DNA from: Methylobacterium sp. B4
Lineage (GTDB): Bacteria > Pseudomonadota > Alphaproteobacteria > Rhizobiales > Beijerinckiaceae
DNA length: 64,000 bases
Reading direction: 5' to 3'
NCBI RefSeq assembly: GCF_003201865.1
Contig: NZ_QJJJ01000018.1
Span: 1-64,000 of the forward strand
This document shows, piece by piece, positions 16,835-27,349 of the stretch. Numbering within the stretch: position 1 is the stretch's first letter; each line of letters starts with the position of its first letter. Under the pieces are notes generated by a model. That model saw nothing but the letters and a program-made list of their open reading frames with translations, did no database searches and was not told the origin of the DNA. The position numbers and the translations under genes are program-made.

Positions 16835-17323
16835 TTAATCGTCGATCACGTCGAAGAAGATCGAGGGCGCCTCAACAGCGTACTTGCGATAGGCAGCCTT
16901 CACCGCTCGAGACGAGAGGAGCGGTTTGTCCGGCCCCTTGCCGTGCACAACCGCCTCGCCCAAGCCAATCCCGTCGCGTGCAAGAAGCCGCGGGTCTGCC
17001 AAGTAGCGGGGGGCGGTTCGAAAGGCCTCGTCTTCCGGCTTGCCGGCGTTCTTCAAGCTGTCGACAACAGCGGCGATCAGCATCAGGCGCTGGAGATCGG
17101 CGGGTCGCCCCCTCGGCACGACATCCCGGCGACGCAACCCAAGCATAGAAAGGAGCATGCGTCCGGCAGGCTCGTCGTTTGCTATGCAGCGACGAATTTC
17201 CGCGGGCTCGATGCCATGCTTGACCGCTTCAGCATCGAGGAATCTTTGCGCGTCACGCCCCGGTCGGACCTTGCGACCGTCTCCGGACCATCGAGCTGTG
17301 AGGGCAGGTTCTGCGGGGCTCAT
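16835..17323 (-). CDS. Hypothetical protein
   Basis: A 162-residue soluble protein with no signal peptide or membrane segment. It is moderately helical, with MLLSMLGLRRRDVVPRGRPA and LMLIAAVVDSLKNAGKPEDE as its most ordered stretches, and an acidic FFDVIDD end. I do not recognise the family. It starts 47 bases beyond the 3' end of the tRNA-Glu, on the same strand, and is followed 80 bases later by the small HTH gene. That position suggests a gene of an integrated element, possibly with the HTH protein in one transcript. The start has only a weak ribosome binding site. Confidence 0.5.
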   Translation of the reverse strand: MSPAEPALTARWSGDGRKVRPGRDAQRFLDAEAVKHGIEPAEIRRCIANDEPAGRMLLSMLGLRRRDVVPRGRPADLQRLMLIAAVVDSLKNAGKPEDEAFRTAPRYLADPRLLARDGIGLGEAVVHGKGPDKPLLSSRAVKAAYRKYAVEAPSIFFDVIDD

Positions 17324-17370
17324 TTCGCCACTATCGCAGCAACGATTTCGACAACGAAATCGAAAGCCGG

Positions 17371-17446
17371 TGGCGCTCCCAAGGGGAATCGAACCCCTGT
17401 TTTCGCCGTGAGAGGGCGACGTCCTAGACCGCTAGACGATGGGAGC
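17371..17446 (-). tRNA. tRNA-Glu (anticodon CTC)
   Basis: Read on the minus strand, the 76 bases fold as a full cloverleaf. The acceptor GCTCCCA pairs with TGGGAGC and is followed by GCCA, so the CCA end is encoded. The D-arm is TCTAGCGGTCTAGGA. The anticodon loop CTCTCAC is closed by GTCGC/GGCGA and gives anticodon CTC, decoding GAG. The T-arm contains GGTTCGATTCC. The 3' end faces the accessory region, which is where island integrases usually recombine. Confidence 0.95.
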
Positions 17447-17530
17447 TTCCGGGCCGACGGGGGTTCGTATAGCGAGGCATTCCGGCCCCCGCAAGCGCTT
17501 TCCGGGGCGAAAGAGACGAGAATTCCCATC

Positions 17531-18568
<1,038 letters not shown>

Positions 18569-18789
18569 GGACAAGCAACAAGGTGCGTTTCGGCACTGCG
18601 ACCCCTGCGCACCCGTGAGAGGTTAAACCCGGACTCCGGTTCGTGCGTTGAGACCCCGCGTGAACAGCGTTTGGCCGCTACCGGGCATTACGAATTCCCT
18701 TATACAGATGGGAAGCGGCATGGCCGGCTCAAGAGAGCGGCCTTTCGCTTGGGGCCCGCCCGACAGGGGGGCTGTTGAAGGAGGTGCAC

Positions 18790-19683
18790 ATGGCCGGCGC
18801 TCTGCCCGTGCTCGCCAATGAGGGAGGCCTTTCGCGCTACCTCGATGAGATCCGCAAGTTCCCGATGCTGGAGCCTGCGGAGGAATTCACCCTTGCCAAG
18901 AGCTGGCGCGACGAGGGAGACCGCGAGGCGGCCCACCGTCTCGTGACCTCTCACCTGCGCCTCGTGGCCAAGATCGCCATGGGCTATCGCGGCTACGGCC
19001 TGCCGATCAGCGAGGTGGTGTCCGAGGGCAATGTCGGCCTGATGCAGGCGGTCAAGCGCTTCGATCCGGACAAGGGCTTCCGGCTGGCCACCTACGCGAT
19101 GTGGTGGATCAAGGCGGCGATCCAGGAATACATCCTGCGCTCGTGGTCCCTCGTGAAGATGGGCACCACCGCCAACCAGAAGAAGCTGTTCTTCAACCTG
19201 CGCAAGGCCAAGGGCCGCATCTCGGCTCTCGACGAGGGTGACCTGCGTCCCGATCAGGTCAAGCAGATCGCCACCTCGCTCGGCGTGCCCGAGCAGGACG
19301 TGGTGGACATGAACCGCCGCCTCTCCGGCGACACCTCGCTCAACGCGCCCTTGCGTGAGGAGGGCGAGGGCGAGTGGCAGGACTGGCTGGTGGACAACAG
19401 CCCGAGCCAGGAGACCGTGCTCGCCCGCGAGGAGGAGGGACGCAACCGCCTCTCGGCCCTGCGCGACGCGCTCGGCGTGTTGAACCCGCGTGAGCGGCGC
19501 ATCTTCGAGGCGCGGCGGCTCGCCGACGATCCGATCACTCTGGAGGATCTCTCCGGCGAGTTCGGGGTCTCCCGCGAGCGTGTGCGCCAGATCGAGGTGC
19601 GCGCCTTCGAGAAGGTCCAGGAGGCGGTCAAGCGCAACCTCGCCACCCGCGAGCTGCCCCGGACCGAGGCGCGGATTTCATAA
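18790..19683 (+). CDS. rpoH: RNA polymerase sigma-32 factor, heat shock
   Basis: A 297-residue sigma-70-family factor directing RNA polymerase to heat-shock promoters. Region 2 is clear (GNVGLMQAVKRFDPDKGFRL, ATYAMWWIKAAIQEYILRSW), and it is followed by the RpoH box NQKKLFFNLRKAKGRI, which separates RpoH from housekeeping sigma factors and mediates DnaK/FtsH control. Region 4 ends the protein (LEDLSGEFGVSRERVRQIEV). ATG 18790 has an excellent AAGGAGG seven bases upstream. A strong terminator follows. Alphaproteobacteria often have several rpoH copies; whether this is the main one cannot be told from here. Confidence 0.95.
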   Translation: MAGALPVLANEGGLSRYLDEIRKFPMLEPAEEFTLAKSWRDEGDREAAHRLVTSHLRLVAKIAMGYRGYGLPISEVVSEGNVGLMQAVKRFDPDKGFRLATYAMWWIKAAIQEYILRSWSLVKMGTTANQKKLFFNLRKAKGRISALDEGDLRPDQVKQIATSLGVPEQDVVDMNRRLSGDTSLNAPLREEGEGEWQDWLVDNSPSQETVLAREEEGRNRLSALRDALGVLNPRERRIFEARRLADDPITLEDLSGEFGVSRERVRQIEVRAFEKVQEAVKRNLATRELPRTEARIS

Positions 19684-19714
19684 AAAAGGGCGTCGCTCTT
19701 CAAACGAAACGATC

Positions 19715-19752
19715 AGGCCGCCGACGCGATTCATTCGCGCCGGCGGCCTTTT
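19715..19752 (+). terminator. Intrinsic terminator of rpoH
   Basis: AGGCCGCCG at 19715-19723 pairs with CGGCGGCCT at 19741-19749, with further CGCG/CGCG pairing inside, and is followed by TTTT. It lies 32 bases after the rpoH stop. Confidence 0.85.
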
Positions 19753-20092
19753 CCGTGGCGGGAGAGTCATCTACGAGCCGCGAGGATCGGCCGTCTCAGA
19801 CGAGAAGCGGCGAACGTTTGGCAAGGGTCTCACCGGCGAGCAGGGGCATGGCTGCCGTCCTCCGCGGCATCGAGGCGGGCGAAGACCATCGGCCTGGACA
19901 CGATGCCGTGCTGCGCTGCAGCGTGGCACGTTTCTGCAACCTAGGGAAGAATGCGCAAGCGGCGCTGCCGACTCAAACGCGGCGCATTGTCAGGCGTAAG
20001 GATCGCGCCGCTCGGCTCGGAGCGCCTTTCCCGGGCATCGCCGCGAAGCGCGCGTCGGCGCTAGGAAGCGATTGTCCCGGTGAGGCATCCGC
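19753..20092. other. Intergenic, 340 bp, nothing recognised
   Basis: The spacer between the rpoH terminator and the convergent gene at 20093. Short frames on the plus strand have no start signals or motifs. No repeats or RNA signatures are apparent. Confidence 0.5.
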
Positions 20093-21553
20093 CTAGTTCT
20101 GCCACTGCGCGAAGGCGTTCTGCACCGCCTGGGCGCCGGCATTGCCCTTCTCGAAGGTGAGCACCGCGCGCTGGCCGGAGCTGTAGGTCAGGGCCAGATC
20201 GAGCCAGTTCCGGTGCAGCAGCAACTCGGAATTCCGGTCCACGTCGCTCTTGAGCGAAGACAGGCCGATCAGGAACAGGTTCTCGCGCACGCGCACCGGC
20301 AGGCCCGAGACGGGCGAGCCGCGGGCAGCCTCCTCGTCCTTGAGCTGGAGCAGCCCGATATTCTGCACCGCACGCTTGGCCCCGGCCTCGCCGGTGTTGC
20401 TGAAGGCCAGCTCGATCGTGTGCGAGGCCGGAAGCGTCGCGTCGAGGTTCTTGCGCATGGTCATCACCAGCGAGAAGCCCGCTTCCGGAAAATCGACGGT
20501 CACGCGCAGGGCCGTCTGCAGGGGCTCGCCCTGAGCGCCGTTCACGGCCTCCAGCCGCCAGACGGCGTGGCCGTTCGACGAACTCGGCTGGGCGCGGTTG
20601 TCGCCGGTATTCTCCTCGTAGAGGATCGCCCGTTGCGCGACGGTCACGTCCGGCTGCGCCGGGGCACTGCCCTGCACAGGCGGCTTCGGGCGCGCCTCGG
20701 GCTCGCCGCGCTCGCCCCCGACCCGGTCCGCGAACTTCGCGTCCGGCTGTTCGACCGTCGTCTCCTGCTCGGCTGCGTTCTGCGCGAGATCGGAGGGCCG
20801 GTCGCGCAGGAAGAAGGCCGCCACGGCGATCAGCGCGATCACCGCGGCCAGCACGCCGCCGACGAAGAGGTTGCGCAGGAGGCGCGAGCGGTTCTCGGGC
20901 GGCGCCACCACGTCGATGCGGGGGCGCTGGCGCCCGTTGCCGGCCTCGGCAAAACCGTTGGTTTCCGGGGCCGCGGGATCGGCGGCGTCGGCCTCCGATG
21001 CGGGCGCGGTGGGAACGAACCCTTCCGGCGCCTCCGGGATCGGCTCGGGCTTGGCGACCTCGTCCGGCCGCGAGCGCCGGGGCGGCGCCATGAAAGGCAC
21101 CGTCTCGGCCTGTGGCTTCGGCTCCGCCGGCGCGGATTCCGGCAGGATGCCCGCGGGGACCGAGGCGGCGGGCAGGGAGAGCGGCTCGCCCGGCTCCTGC
21201 GGCGGCTCGGGCTCGGGCAGGCTCGGCGGCAGGGGGGCGGGCGAGAGCGGTTCCGGAGCGGGCGGCTCGGGGGGCGCTGCGAAGGGCGGGGGAGGGGCAG
21301 CCTCCTTGGGCGGCTCCTTCGGTGCCTCCGGCACGGCGGCCGGCTCGCCGTACTCGAACTCGAGCCGGGCGATCGCCGTATCGAGGGCTTGCCGCTCCAG
21401 GTCGATATCCGCCTCGGGCACGGGCGGGTCGAGGGAGCGCAGCTGCGCGATCAGGGCGCTGCGCGCACGCTCGTACACCGCCCGGCGCAGGGCGGGAGAT
21501 CGATCGGGCAGGGCGTCGAGCGCGCGTGCCAGCAACGGATAATAGTCGGCCAT
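20093..21553 (-). CDS. Proline-rich single-pass membrane protein of unknown function
   Basis: A 486-residue protein in three parts. Residues 1-70 are a short helical domain (YYPLLARALDALPDRSPALR) that looks cytoplasmic. Residues 71-220 are a proline- and glutamate-rich, probably disordered segment. One transmembrane helix follows at about 227-249 (LFVGGVLAAVIALIAVAAFF), and a folded C-terminal domain that would be periplasmic follows from about 300, containing NGHAVWRLEAVNGAQGEPLQ. The domain arrangement recalls conserved alphaproteobacterial membrane proteins found next to purA, but I cannot give a function. The stop of this gene faces rpoH; its start lies 41 bases downstream of the purA stop on the same strand, so it may be co-transcribed with purA. 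Confidence 0.7.
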   Translation of the reverse strand: MADYYPLLARALDALPDRSPALRRAVYERARSALIAQLRSLDPPVPEADIDLERQALDTAIARLEFEYGEPAAVPEAPKEPPKEAAPPPPFAAPPEPPAPEPLSPAPLPPSLPEPEPPQEPGEPLSLPAASVPAGILPESAPAEPKPQAETVPFMAPPRRSRPDEVAKPEPIPEAPEGFVPTAPASEADAADPAAPETNGFAEAGNGRQRPRIDVVAPPENRSRLLRNLFVGGVLAAVIALIAVAAFFLRDRPSDLAQNAAEQETTVEQPDAKFADRVGGERGEPEARPKPPVQGSAPAQPDVTVAQRAILYEENTGDNRAQPSSSNGHAVWRLEAVNGAQGEPLQTALRVTVDFPEAGFSLVMTMRKNLDATLPASHTIELAFSNTGEAGAKRAVQNIGLLQLKDEEAARGSPVSGLPVRVRENLFLIGLSSLKSDVDRNSELLLHRNWLDLALTYSSGQRAVLTFEKGNAGAQAVQNAFAQWQN

Positions 21554-21594
21554 CGTGCCCGGATCTGCCTGTCCCTACCCGCCGTTCCGAGCGC

Positions 21595-22887
<1,293 letters not shown>

Positions 22888-23102
22888 GCGCGTCTGACCT
22901 GTCTCGAACTCGCTGGCGCGGGCGCCAAGCGGTTGCGCCACGCGCGAAAACCCCGGCCATCAGGTCGGGGATCGGGCATACGGGCGCGTCTTCGGCGATC
23001 TCAGCAGGCAGGTCAAGCGAGGGACAGACCTGCGCTGGGGAGCGAGGCCCGGCCGCCCGCACGCGTCGACGGGAAAGCGGCGCGGGCGGCGGGCCTGTCC
23101 GG

Positions 23103-23142
23103 CCTACTTGGCTTCCGCCTACTTGGCTCCCACCTACTTGGC
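23103..23142. repeat. Three 15-bp tandem units spanning a stop codon
   Basis: CCTACTTGGC occurs at 23103, 23118 and 23133, exactly 15 bases apart. On the minus strand each copy encodes A-K-stop, so the end of the secreted-protein gene reads NAK-stop, GAK-stop, EAK-stop in one frame. The duplication adds two in-frame back-up stop codons. Confidence 0.8.
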
Positions 23143-23451
23143 GTTGTCCGGCGGCTTGATGACCGGCGTCGAGTTCGGCGTCGGCTCCGGTGCGATCGTC
23201 CGGATCCCGGAATCGACGCCCGCGGGCGGCTTGATCACGCCGTCGGACCTCTCGAGCTTCTCGCTGAGCGTGCTGCCGGTGGTGTCGCTCTCCGGCCGGA
23301 CCTTCTCCGGCACCTGCTCCTGCGGGCTCGGCAGCTTCGGGTCCCGATCCTGTCCGCGCTGCGGCACGGACGGGTCCTGCGCCAGGGCCGCCGTGCTCAT
23401 CAGGCCGGCGAGCAGCGCGGCGGCGCGAAGGGTGTTCTTCCTCAAGGTCAT
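23134..23451 (-). CDS. Small secreted protein of unknown function
   Basis: A 105-residue protein with a clear signal peptide (MTLRKNTLRAAALLAGLMST followed by AALAQ, cleavage expected after ALA). The mature part is short, polar and proline-rich, ending NSTPVIKPPDNAK, and looks disordered. ATG 23451 gives the best signal peptide; the frame is open upstream to 23496. The 3' end overlaps the first unit of a tandem repeat that triplicates the stop codon. It sits between purA and an aminotransferase gene on the same strand. No family is recognised. Confidence 0.65.
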   Translation of the reverse strand: MTLRKNTLRAAALLAGLMSTAALAQDPSVPQRGQDRDPKLPSPQEQVPEKVRPESDTTGSTLSEKLERSDGVIKPPAGVDSGIRTIAPEPTPNSTPVIKPPDNAK

Positions 23452-23522
23452 GCTGTCCTCGAAACGGTTTCGAGGACCAACGGGGGCGCGCCCCAACCCG
23501 TTCCTGTCAGGCGGCCGGCCGG

Positions 23523-24380
23523 TTACCGGCCGGCGCCCTCGGCGAAGGCGAAGTAGAGTTCGCGCAGCCGCCGCGCCACCGGGCCGGGTCGCCCGTCGCC
23601 GAGGGCTTTGCCGTCGATCTCGACCACCGGCATCACGAAGGCCGAGGCCGAGGTGTAGAAGGCCTCCGCCGCCTCGCTCAATTCGCGCACGTTGATGAGC
23701 CGTTCCTCGAAGGGGCGGCCTGTCTCCTGCGCCAGCGCCAGCACCGCCTTGCGGGTGATGCCGGGCAGGATCGCGTTGGAGAGCGGGCGCGTCACCAGCG
23801 CACCGGCCTGCGTCACGATGAAGACAGTGGAGGACGAGCCCTCGGTCACGACGCCGTCCTCGACCATGAAGGCCTCCGCCACGCCGGCCTCCGATGCCTG
23901 CTGCTTGGCCAGAACCTGGGCGAGCAGGGCGACCGACTTGATGTCCCGCCGCTTCCAGCGCAGGTCCGGTACGGTGATGGCCCGCGCGCCGGACTCGGCC
24001 AGCGGGTTGTTCACGATCGCCTTCTCCTGCGTGAACATCACCACGGTCGGCGCCACGTCACCCTTGGGAAAGGAGAAGTCGCGCTCGGCCACGCCGCGCG
24101 TCACCTGGATGTAGACGAGCCCCTCCCGCACGCCGTTCTTCGCGACGAGCTCGGTCTCCAGCCGCTCCCACGCCTCGGCGGTATGAGGATTGCGGATGCC
24201 GATCTCGGAGAGCGAGCGGTCGAGCCGGGCCAGATGGGCGGCATTGTCCACGAGGCGGCCGTGCAGCACGGCGGCCACCTCGTAGATCCCATCGGCGAAC
24301 AGGAAGCCGCGGTCCATCACCGGCAGGCGCGCCTCGTCCAGGGGCAGGAAGGCGCCGTTGAGGTAGGCGGTTCGGTTCAT
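23523..24380 (-). CDS. dat: D-amino-acid aminotransferase / class IV PLP aminotransferase
   Basis: A 285-residue fold-type IV PLP enzyme, the length typical of D-alanine aminotransferase. It exchanges the amino group between D-amino acids and 2-oxo acids, supplying D-glutamate or D-alanine for peptidoglycan. The start YLNGAFLPLDEARLPVMDRG leads to FLFADGIYEV, the usual N-terminal region. The PLP lysine lies in KRRDIKSVALLAQVLAKQQA, and EGSSSTVFIV plus NAILPGITRKAVLALA form the phosphate-binding site. A branched-chain aminotransferase or 4-amino-4-deoxychorismate lyase activity cannot be excluded from sequence alone. It lies between purB and the small secreted protein, on the same strand. Confidence 0.85.
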   Translation of the reverse strand: MNRTAYLNGAFLPLDEARLPVMDRGFLFADGIYEVAAVLHGRLVDNAAHLARLDRSLSEIGIRNPHTAEAWERLETELVAKNGVREGLVYIQVTRGVAERDFSFPKGDVAPTVVMFTQEKAIVNNPLAESGARAITVPDLRWKRRDIKSVALLAQVLAKQQASEAGVAEAFMVEDGVVTEGSSSTVFIVTQAGALVTRPLSNAILPGITRKAVLALAQETGRPFEERLINVRELSEAAEAFYTSASAFVMPVVEIDGKALGDGRPGPVARRLRELYFAFAEGAGR

Positions 24381-24441
24381 CGGCTGGCTCGGTGATCGAT
24401 CGGCTTAACGGCGCGAAGCAGGTTCCGTGCTGGAAGCCGCG

Positions 24442-25749
24442 TCAGGCTTCTCCGAACACGCGGGTAAAGATCGTGTCGACGTGCTTGAGGTGGTAGCCGA
24501 GGTCGAAGCACTCCTCGATCTGCTCGGGCTTGAGCACGGCGGTCACCTCCGGGTCGGCCTTGAGCAGGGTGAGGAAGTCGCCCTCGCCGCGCCAGACCGG
24601 CATCGCGTTGCGCTGGACCAGCCGGTAGGAATCCTCCCGCGAGAGGCCGCCCTGGGTCAGCGCCAGCAGCACGCGCTGCGAGTGGACGAGGCCGCCGAGC
24701 CGGTCGAGGTTCTTCTGCATCTGCTCGGGGTAGACCAGCAGCTTGTCGATCACGCCGGTCATCCGGGCGAGCGCGAAGTCGAGGGTCACGGTGGCGTCCG
24801 GGCCGATCATCCGCTCGACCGAAGAGTGCGAGATGTCCCGCTCGTGCCAGAGTGCGACGTTCTCCAGCGCCGGGGTCACGTAGCCGCGCACCATGCGTGC
24901 GAGCCCGGTGATGTTTTCGGTGAGCACCGGGTTGCGCTTGTGCGGCATCGCCGAGGAGCCCTTCTGCCCCTCCGAGAAGAATTCTTCGGCTTCCAGCACC
25001 TCGGTGCGCTGGAGATGGCGCACTTCGATCGCCAGCCGCTCCATGGAACTGGCGATCACGCCGAGCACGGCAAAGAACATCGCGTGGCGATCGCGCGGGA
25101 TCACCTGGGTCGAGACCGGCTCCGGCTGGAGGCCCATCTGTTCGGCGACGTACTCCTCCACCCGCGGGTCGATGTTGGCGAAGGTGCCGACCGCGCCCGA
25201 GATCGCGCAGGTCGCGACCTCTTTCCGGGCGGCGATGAGCCGGTCCTTCGCGCGGGCGAACTCGGCATAGGCCTGAGCGAGCTTGAGGCCGAAGGTGACG
25301 GGCTCGGCGTGGATGCCGTGCGAGCGGCCGATGGTGGGGGTGAGCTTGTGCTCGAAGGCGCGCCGCTTCAGCGCGGCCAGCAATGCGTCGAGATCCTTGA
25401 TCAGGATGTCGGCGGCCTTGGTGAGCTGCACGTTGAGGCAGGTGTCGAGCACGTCGGACGAGGTCATGCCCTGGTGGACGAAGCGCGCCTCGGGCCCGAC
25501 GATCTCGGCCAGATGCGTGAGGAAGGCGATCACGTCGTGCTTCGTCACCGCCTCGATGGCATCGATGCGGGCGACGTCGAAGGTCGCGTCGCGGCCCTTC
25601 TCCCAGACCTTGTCGGCGGCCTCCTTCGGCACGACGCCGATATTGGCCAGGGCCGTGGTGGCGTGGGCCTCGATCTCGAACCAGATCCGGAACCGGCTCT
25701 CCGGCGACCAGATCGCGGCCATCTCGGGACGGGAGTAGCGGGGGATCAT
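24442..25749 (-). CDS. purB: Adenylosuccinate lyase
   Basis: Cleaves fumarate from adenylosuccinate and from SAICAR, acting twice in purine synthesis; homotetramer of the fumarase/aspartase superfamily. The 435-residue product starts MIPRYSRPEMAAIWSPESRF. It has the SSDVLDTCLN segment (residues around 90), RSHGIHAEP with the catalytic His, and the flexible signature loop GSSAMPHKRNPVLTENITG carrying the catalytic Ser. ATG 25749 is the homologous start; an upstream extension in the frame is not coding. It is on the same strand as dat and purA. Confidence 0.97.
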   Translation of the reverse strand: MIPRYSRPEMAAIWSPESRFRIWFEIEAHATTALANIGVVPKEAADKVWEKGRDATFDVARIDAIEAVTKHDVIAFLTHLAEIVGPEARFVHQGMTSSDVLDTCLNVQLTKAADILIKDLDALLAALKRRAFEHKLTPTIGRSHGIHAEPVTFGLKLAQAYAEFARAKDRLIAARKEVATCAISGAVGTFANIDPRVEEYVAEQMGLQPEPVSTQVIPRDRHAMFFAVLGVIASSMERLAIEVRHLQRTEVLEAEEFFSEGQKGSSAMPHKRNPVLTENITGLARMVRGYVTPALENVALWHERDISHSSVERMIGPDATVTLDFALARMTGVIDKLLVYPEQMQKNLDRLGGLVHSQRVLLALTQGGLSREDSYRLVQRNAMPVWRGEGDFLTLLKADPEVTAVLKPEQIEECFDLGYHLKHVDTIFTRVFGEA

Positions 25750-25944
25750 CTGTTTCTCGCCTCGACTCGGGGACGCGTCTGCTCTGATGCGGCGCCTAGC
25801 ATGGGGCGGGGAGGAGCGTAAACGCGAGCGGCGGCAGCGCCGCCGTGCAAGGGTGACATCGACGCTGCGGCGGCGATGGGACAAGATGGGCGGCGCGCCC
25901 TATGGGATGGAACGCACGTCCGACACCTGCCTGCGGAGACGACC

Positions 25945-26502
<558 letters not shown>

Positions 26503-26616
26503 AATGCCGCGGCGGTTGCTGCACCGCATCGATCAAGGGTGCGCGCGAGAGAGGAACCGCCTTCGCAGCCGACGGTTGATGTCCCGGTCAAGTCCAATAA
26601 GATTCGGGAGACGTTC

Positions 26617-26823
26617 ATGAAACAGGCGATCGGCCTCGCGGCCGCCCTTCTCGTCGGCGCCGCTTCCCTGAGCACGGCCGCCGTGGCTCAGAGCGGAAAC
26701 ACCACGCAGATGACCGGTTCGAACGCCACGGGCGTGAAGCCCGAGGGCAGCATGAACAAGATGTCCGGCTCCGGCGGCCAGATGAAGTCGAAGAAGATGA
26801 AGTCGAAGAAGAACAAGATGTGA
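26617..26823 (+). CDS. Small secreted lysine-rich protein
   Basis: A 68-residue protein with a signal peptide (MKQAIGLAAALLVGAASLST followed by AAVAQ). The mature part is about 44 residues, rich in Ser, Gly, Met and Asn and ending in a basic tail built from two exact 15-bp DNA repeats (26782-26796 and 26797-26811), each encoding MKSKK. A CGGGAG tract lies seven bases before ATG 26617. A strong terminator follows. Function unknown; the positive tail could bind nucleic acid or anionic envelope polymers. Confidence 0.65.
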   Translation: MKQAIGLAAALLVGAASLSTAAVAQSGNTTQMTGSNATGVKPEGSMNKMSGSGGQMKSKKMKSKKNKM

Positions 26824-26860
26824 TGGCACGATGTGATCGGCTGACGGTCACACGGTCCCG

Positions 26861-26884
26861 GGGGCGCCATAGGGCGCCCTTTTT
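26861..26884 (+). terminator. Intrinsic terminator
   Basis: GGGCGCC at 26862-26868 pairs with GGCGCCC at 26873-26879 around a four-base loop, followed by five Ts. It ends the small lysine-rich gene and lies just before the next start. Confidence 0.85.
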
Positions 26885-26902
26885 CGTTGCGGAGTCTCTG
26901 TC

Positions 26903-27265
26903 TTGGTCGCGTCTCTCCTCCGGTCTGTCCTCCTCTCGGCCCTGCTGCTCGCCGTCTCGCCCGGGATGGGCCACGCCGCGCCGCGGGTCGATGCGAAGGC
27001 GCGGGCCTGGGTGGCCGGCGTGGTCAGCCGCATCGGCATGGCCGACCGGGCCGCGGCGCCGGGCCGCGGCGGCGAGGTGACGCTGCGGATGCGCATCGCC
27101 GCCGATGGGACGCTCGACCGCGTCGAGATCGAGGAAGGCCCGGCGCCGCTGGGCGAGCGCGCGACCCGCGCCGTCCAGGCGGCCGCACCCTTCCCGCCGC
27201 CGCCGGCCGGGCTGCTGACGCTCGAAGGTTTCACCGAGCTGAGCTTCCCCCTCAGGCTGCGGTGA
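26903..27265 (+). CDS. TonB C-terminal-domain-like secreted protein
   Basis: A 120-residue protein with a hydrophobic signal segment at the start (LLRSVLLSALLLAVSPGMGHA) and a mature domain resembling the TonB C-terminal fold: GGEVTLRMRIAADGTLDRVE, then ATRAVQAAAPFPPPPAGL and a final strand ELSFPLRLR. The usual pattern is V.F.I..DG.v.....s...l..AA...v..a.PFP.P. It lacks the N-terminal proline-rich linker of full TonB. The start is TTG 26903, with GCGGAG about eight bases upstream. Its partner is unknown. Confidence 0.7.
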   Translation: MVASLLRSVLLSALLLAVSPGMGHAAPRVDAKARAWVAGVVSRIGMADRAAAPGRGGEVTLRMRIAADGTLDRVEIEEGPAPLGERATRAVQAAAPFPPPPAGLLTLEGFTELSFPLRLR

Positions 27266-27349
27266 GGCGATCGCGCCTTCGCCTGTCATCGAATCGTCGC
27301 GGATGGGTCGGAAAGGCAGGACTTCCGTTCGTCAGGAGAGCCGCGCTCC

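Noticed and set aside
16943..17530. A long open frame that runs into rluD and would extend it by almost 200 residues
   Set aside because: It crosses the tRNA-Glu gene, has no family similarity, and rluD homologues begin at about 17531.
24427..25821. Plus-strand open frame of 464 codons opposite purB
   Set aside because: It is the antisense of a clear adenylosuccinate lyase, His/Asp/Gly-biased and without motifs.
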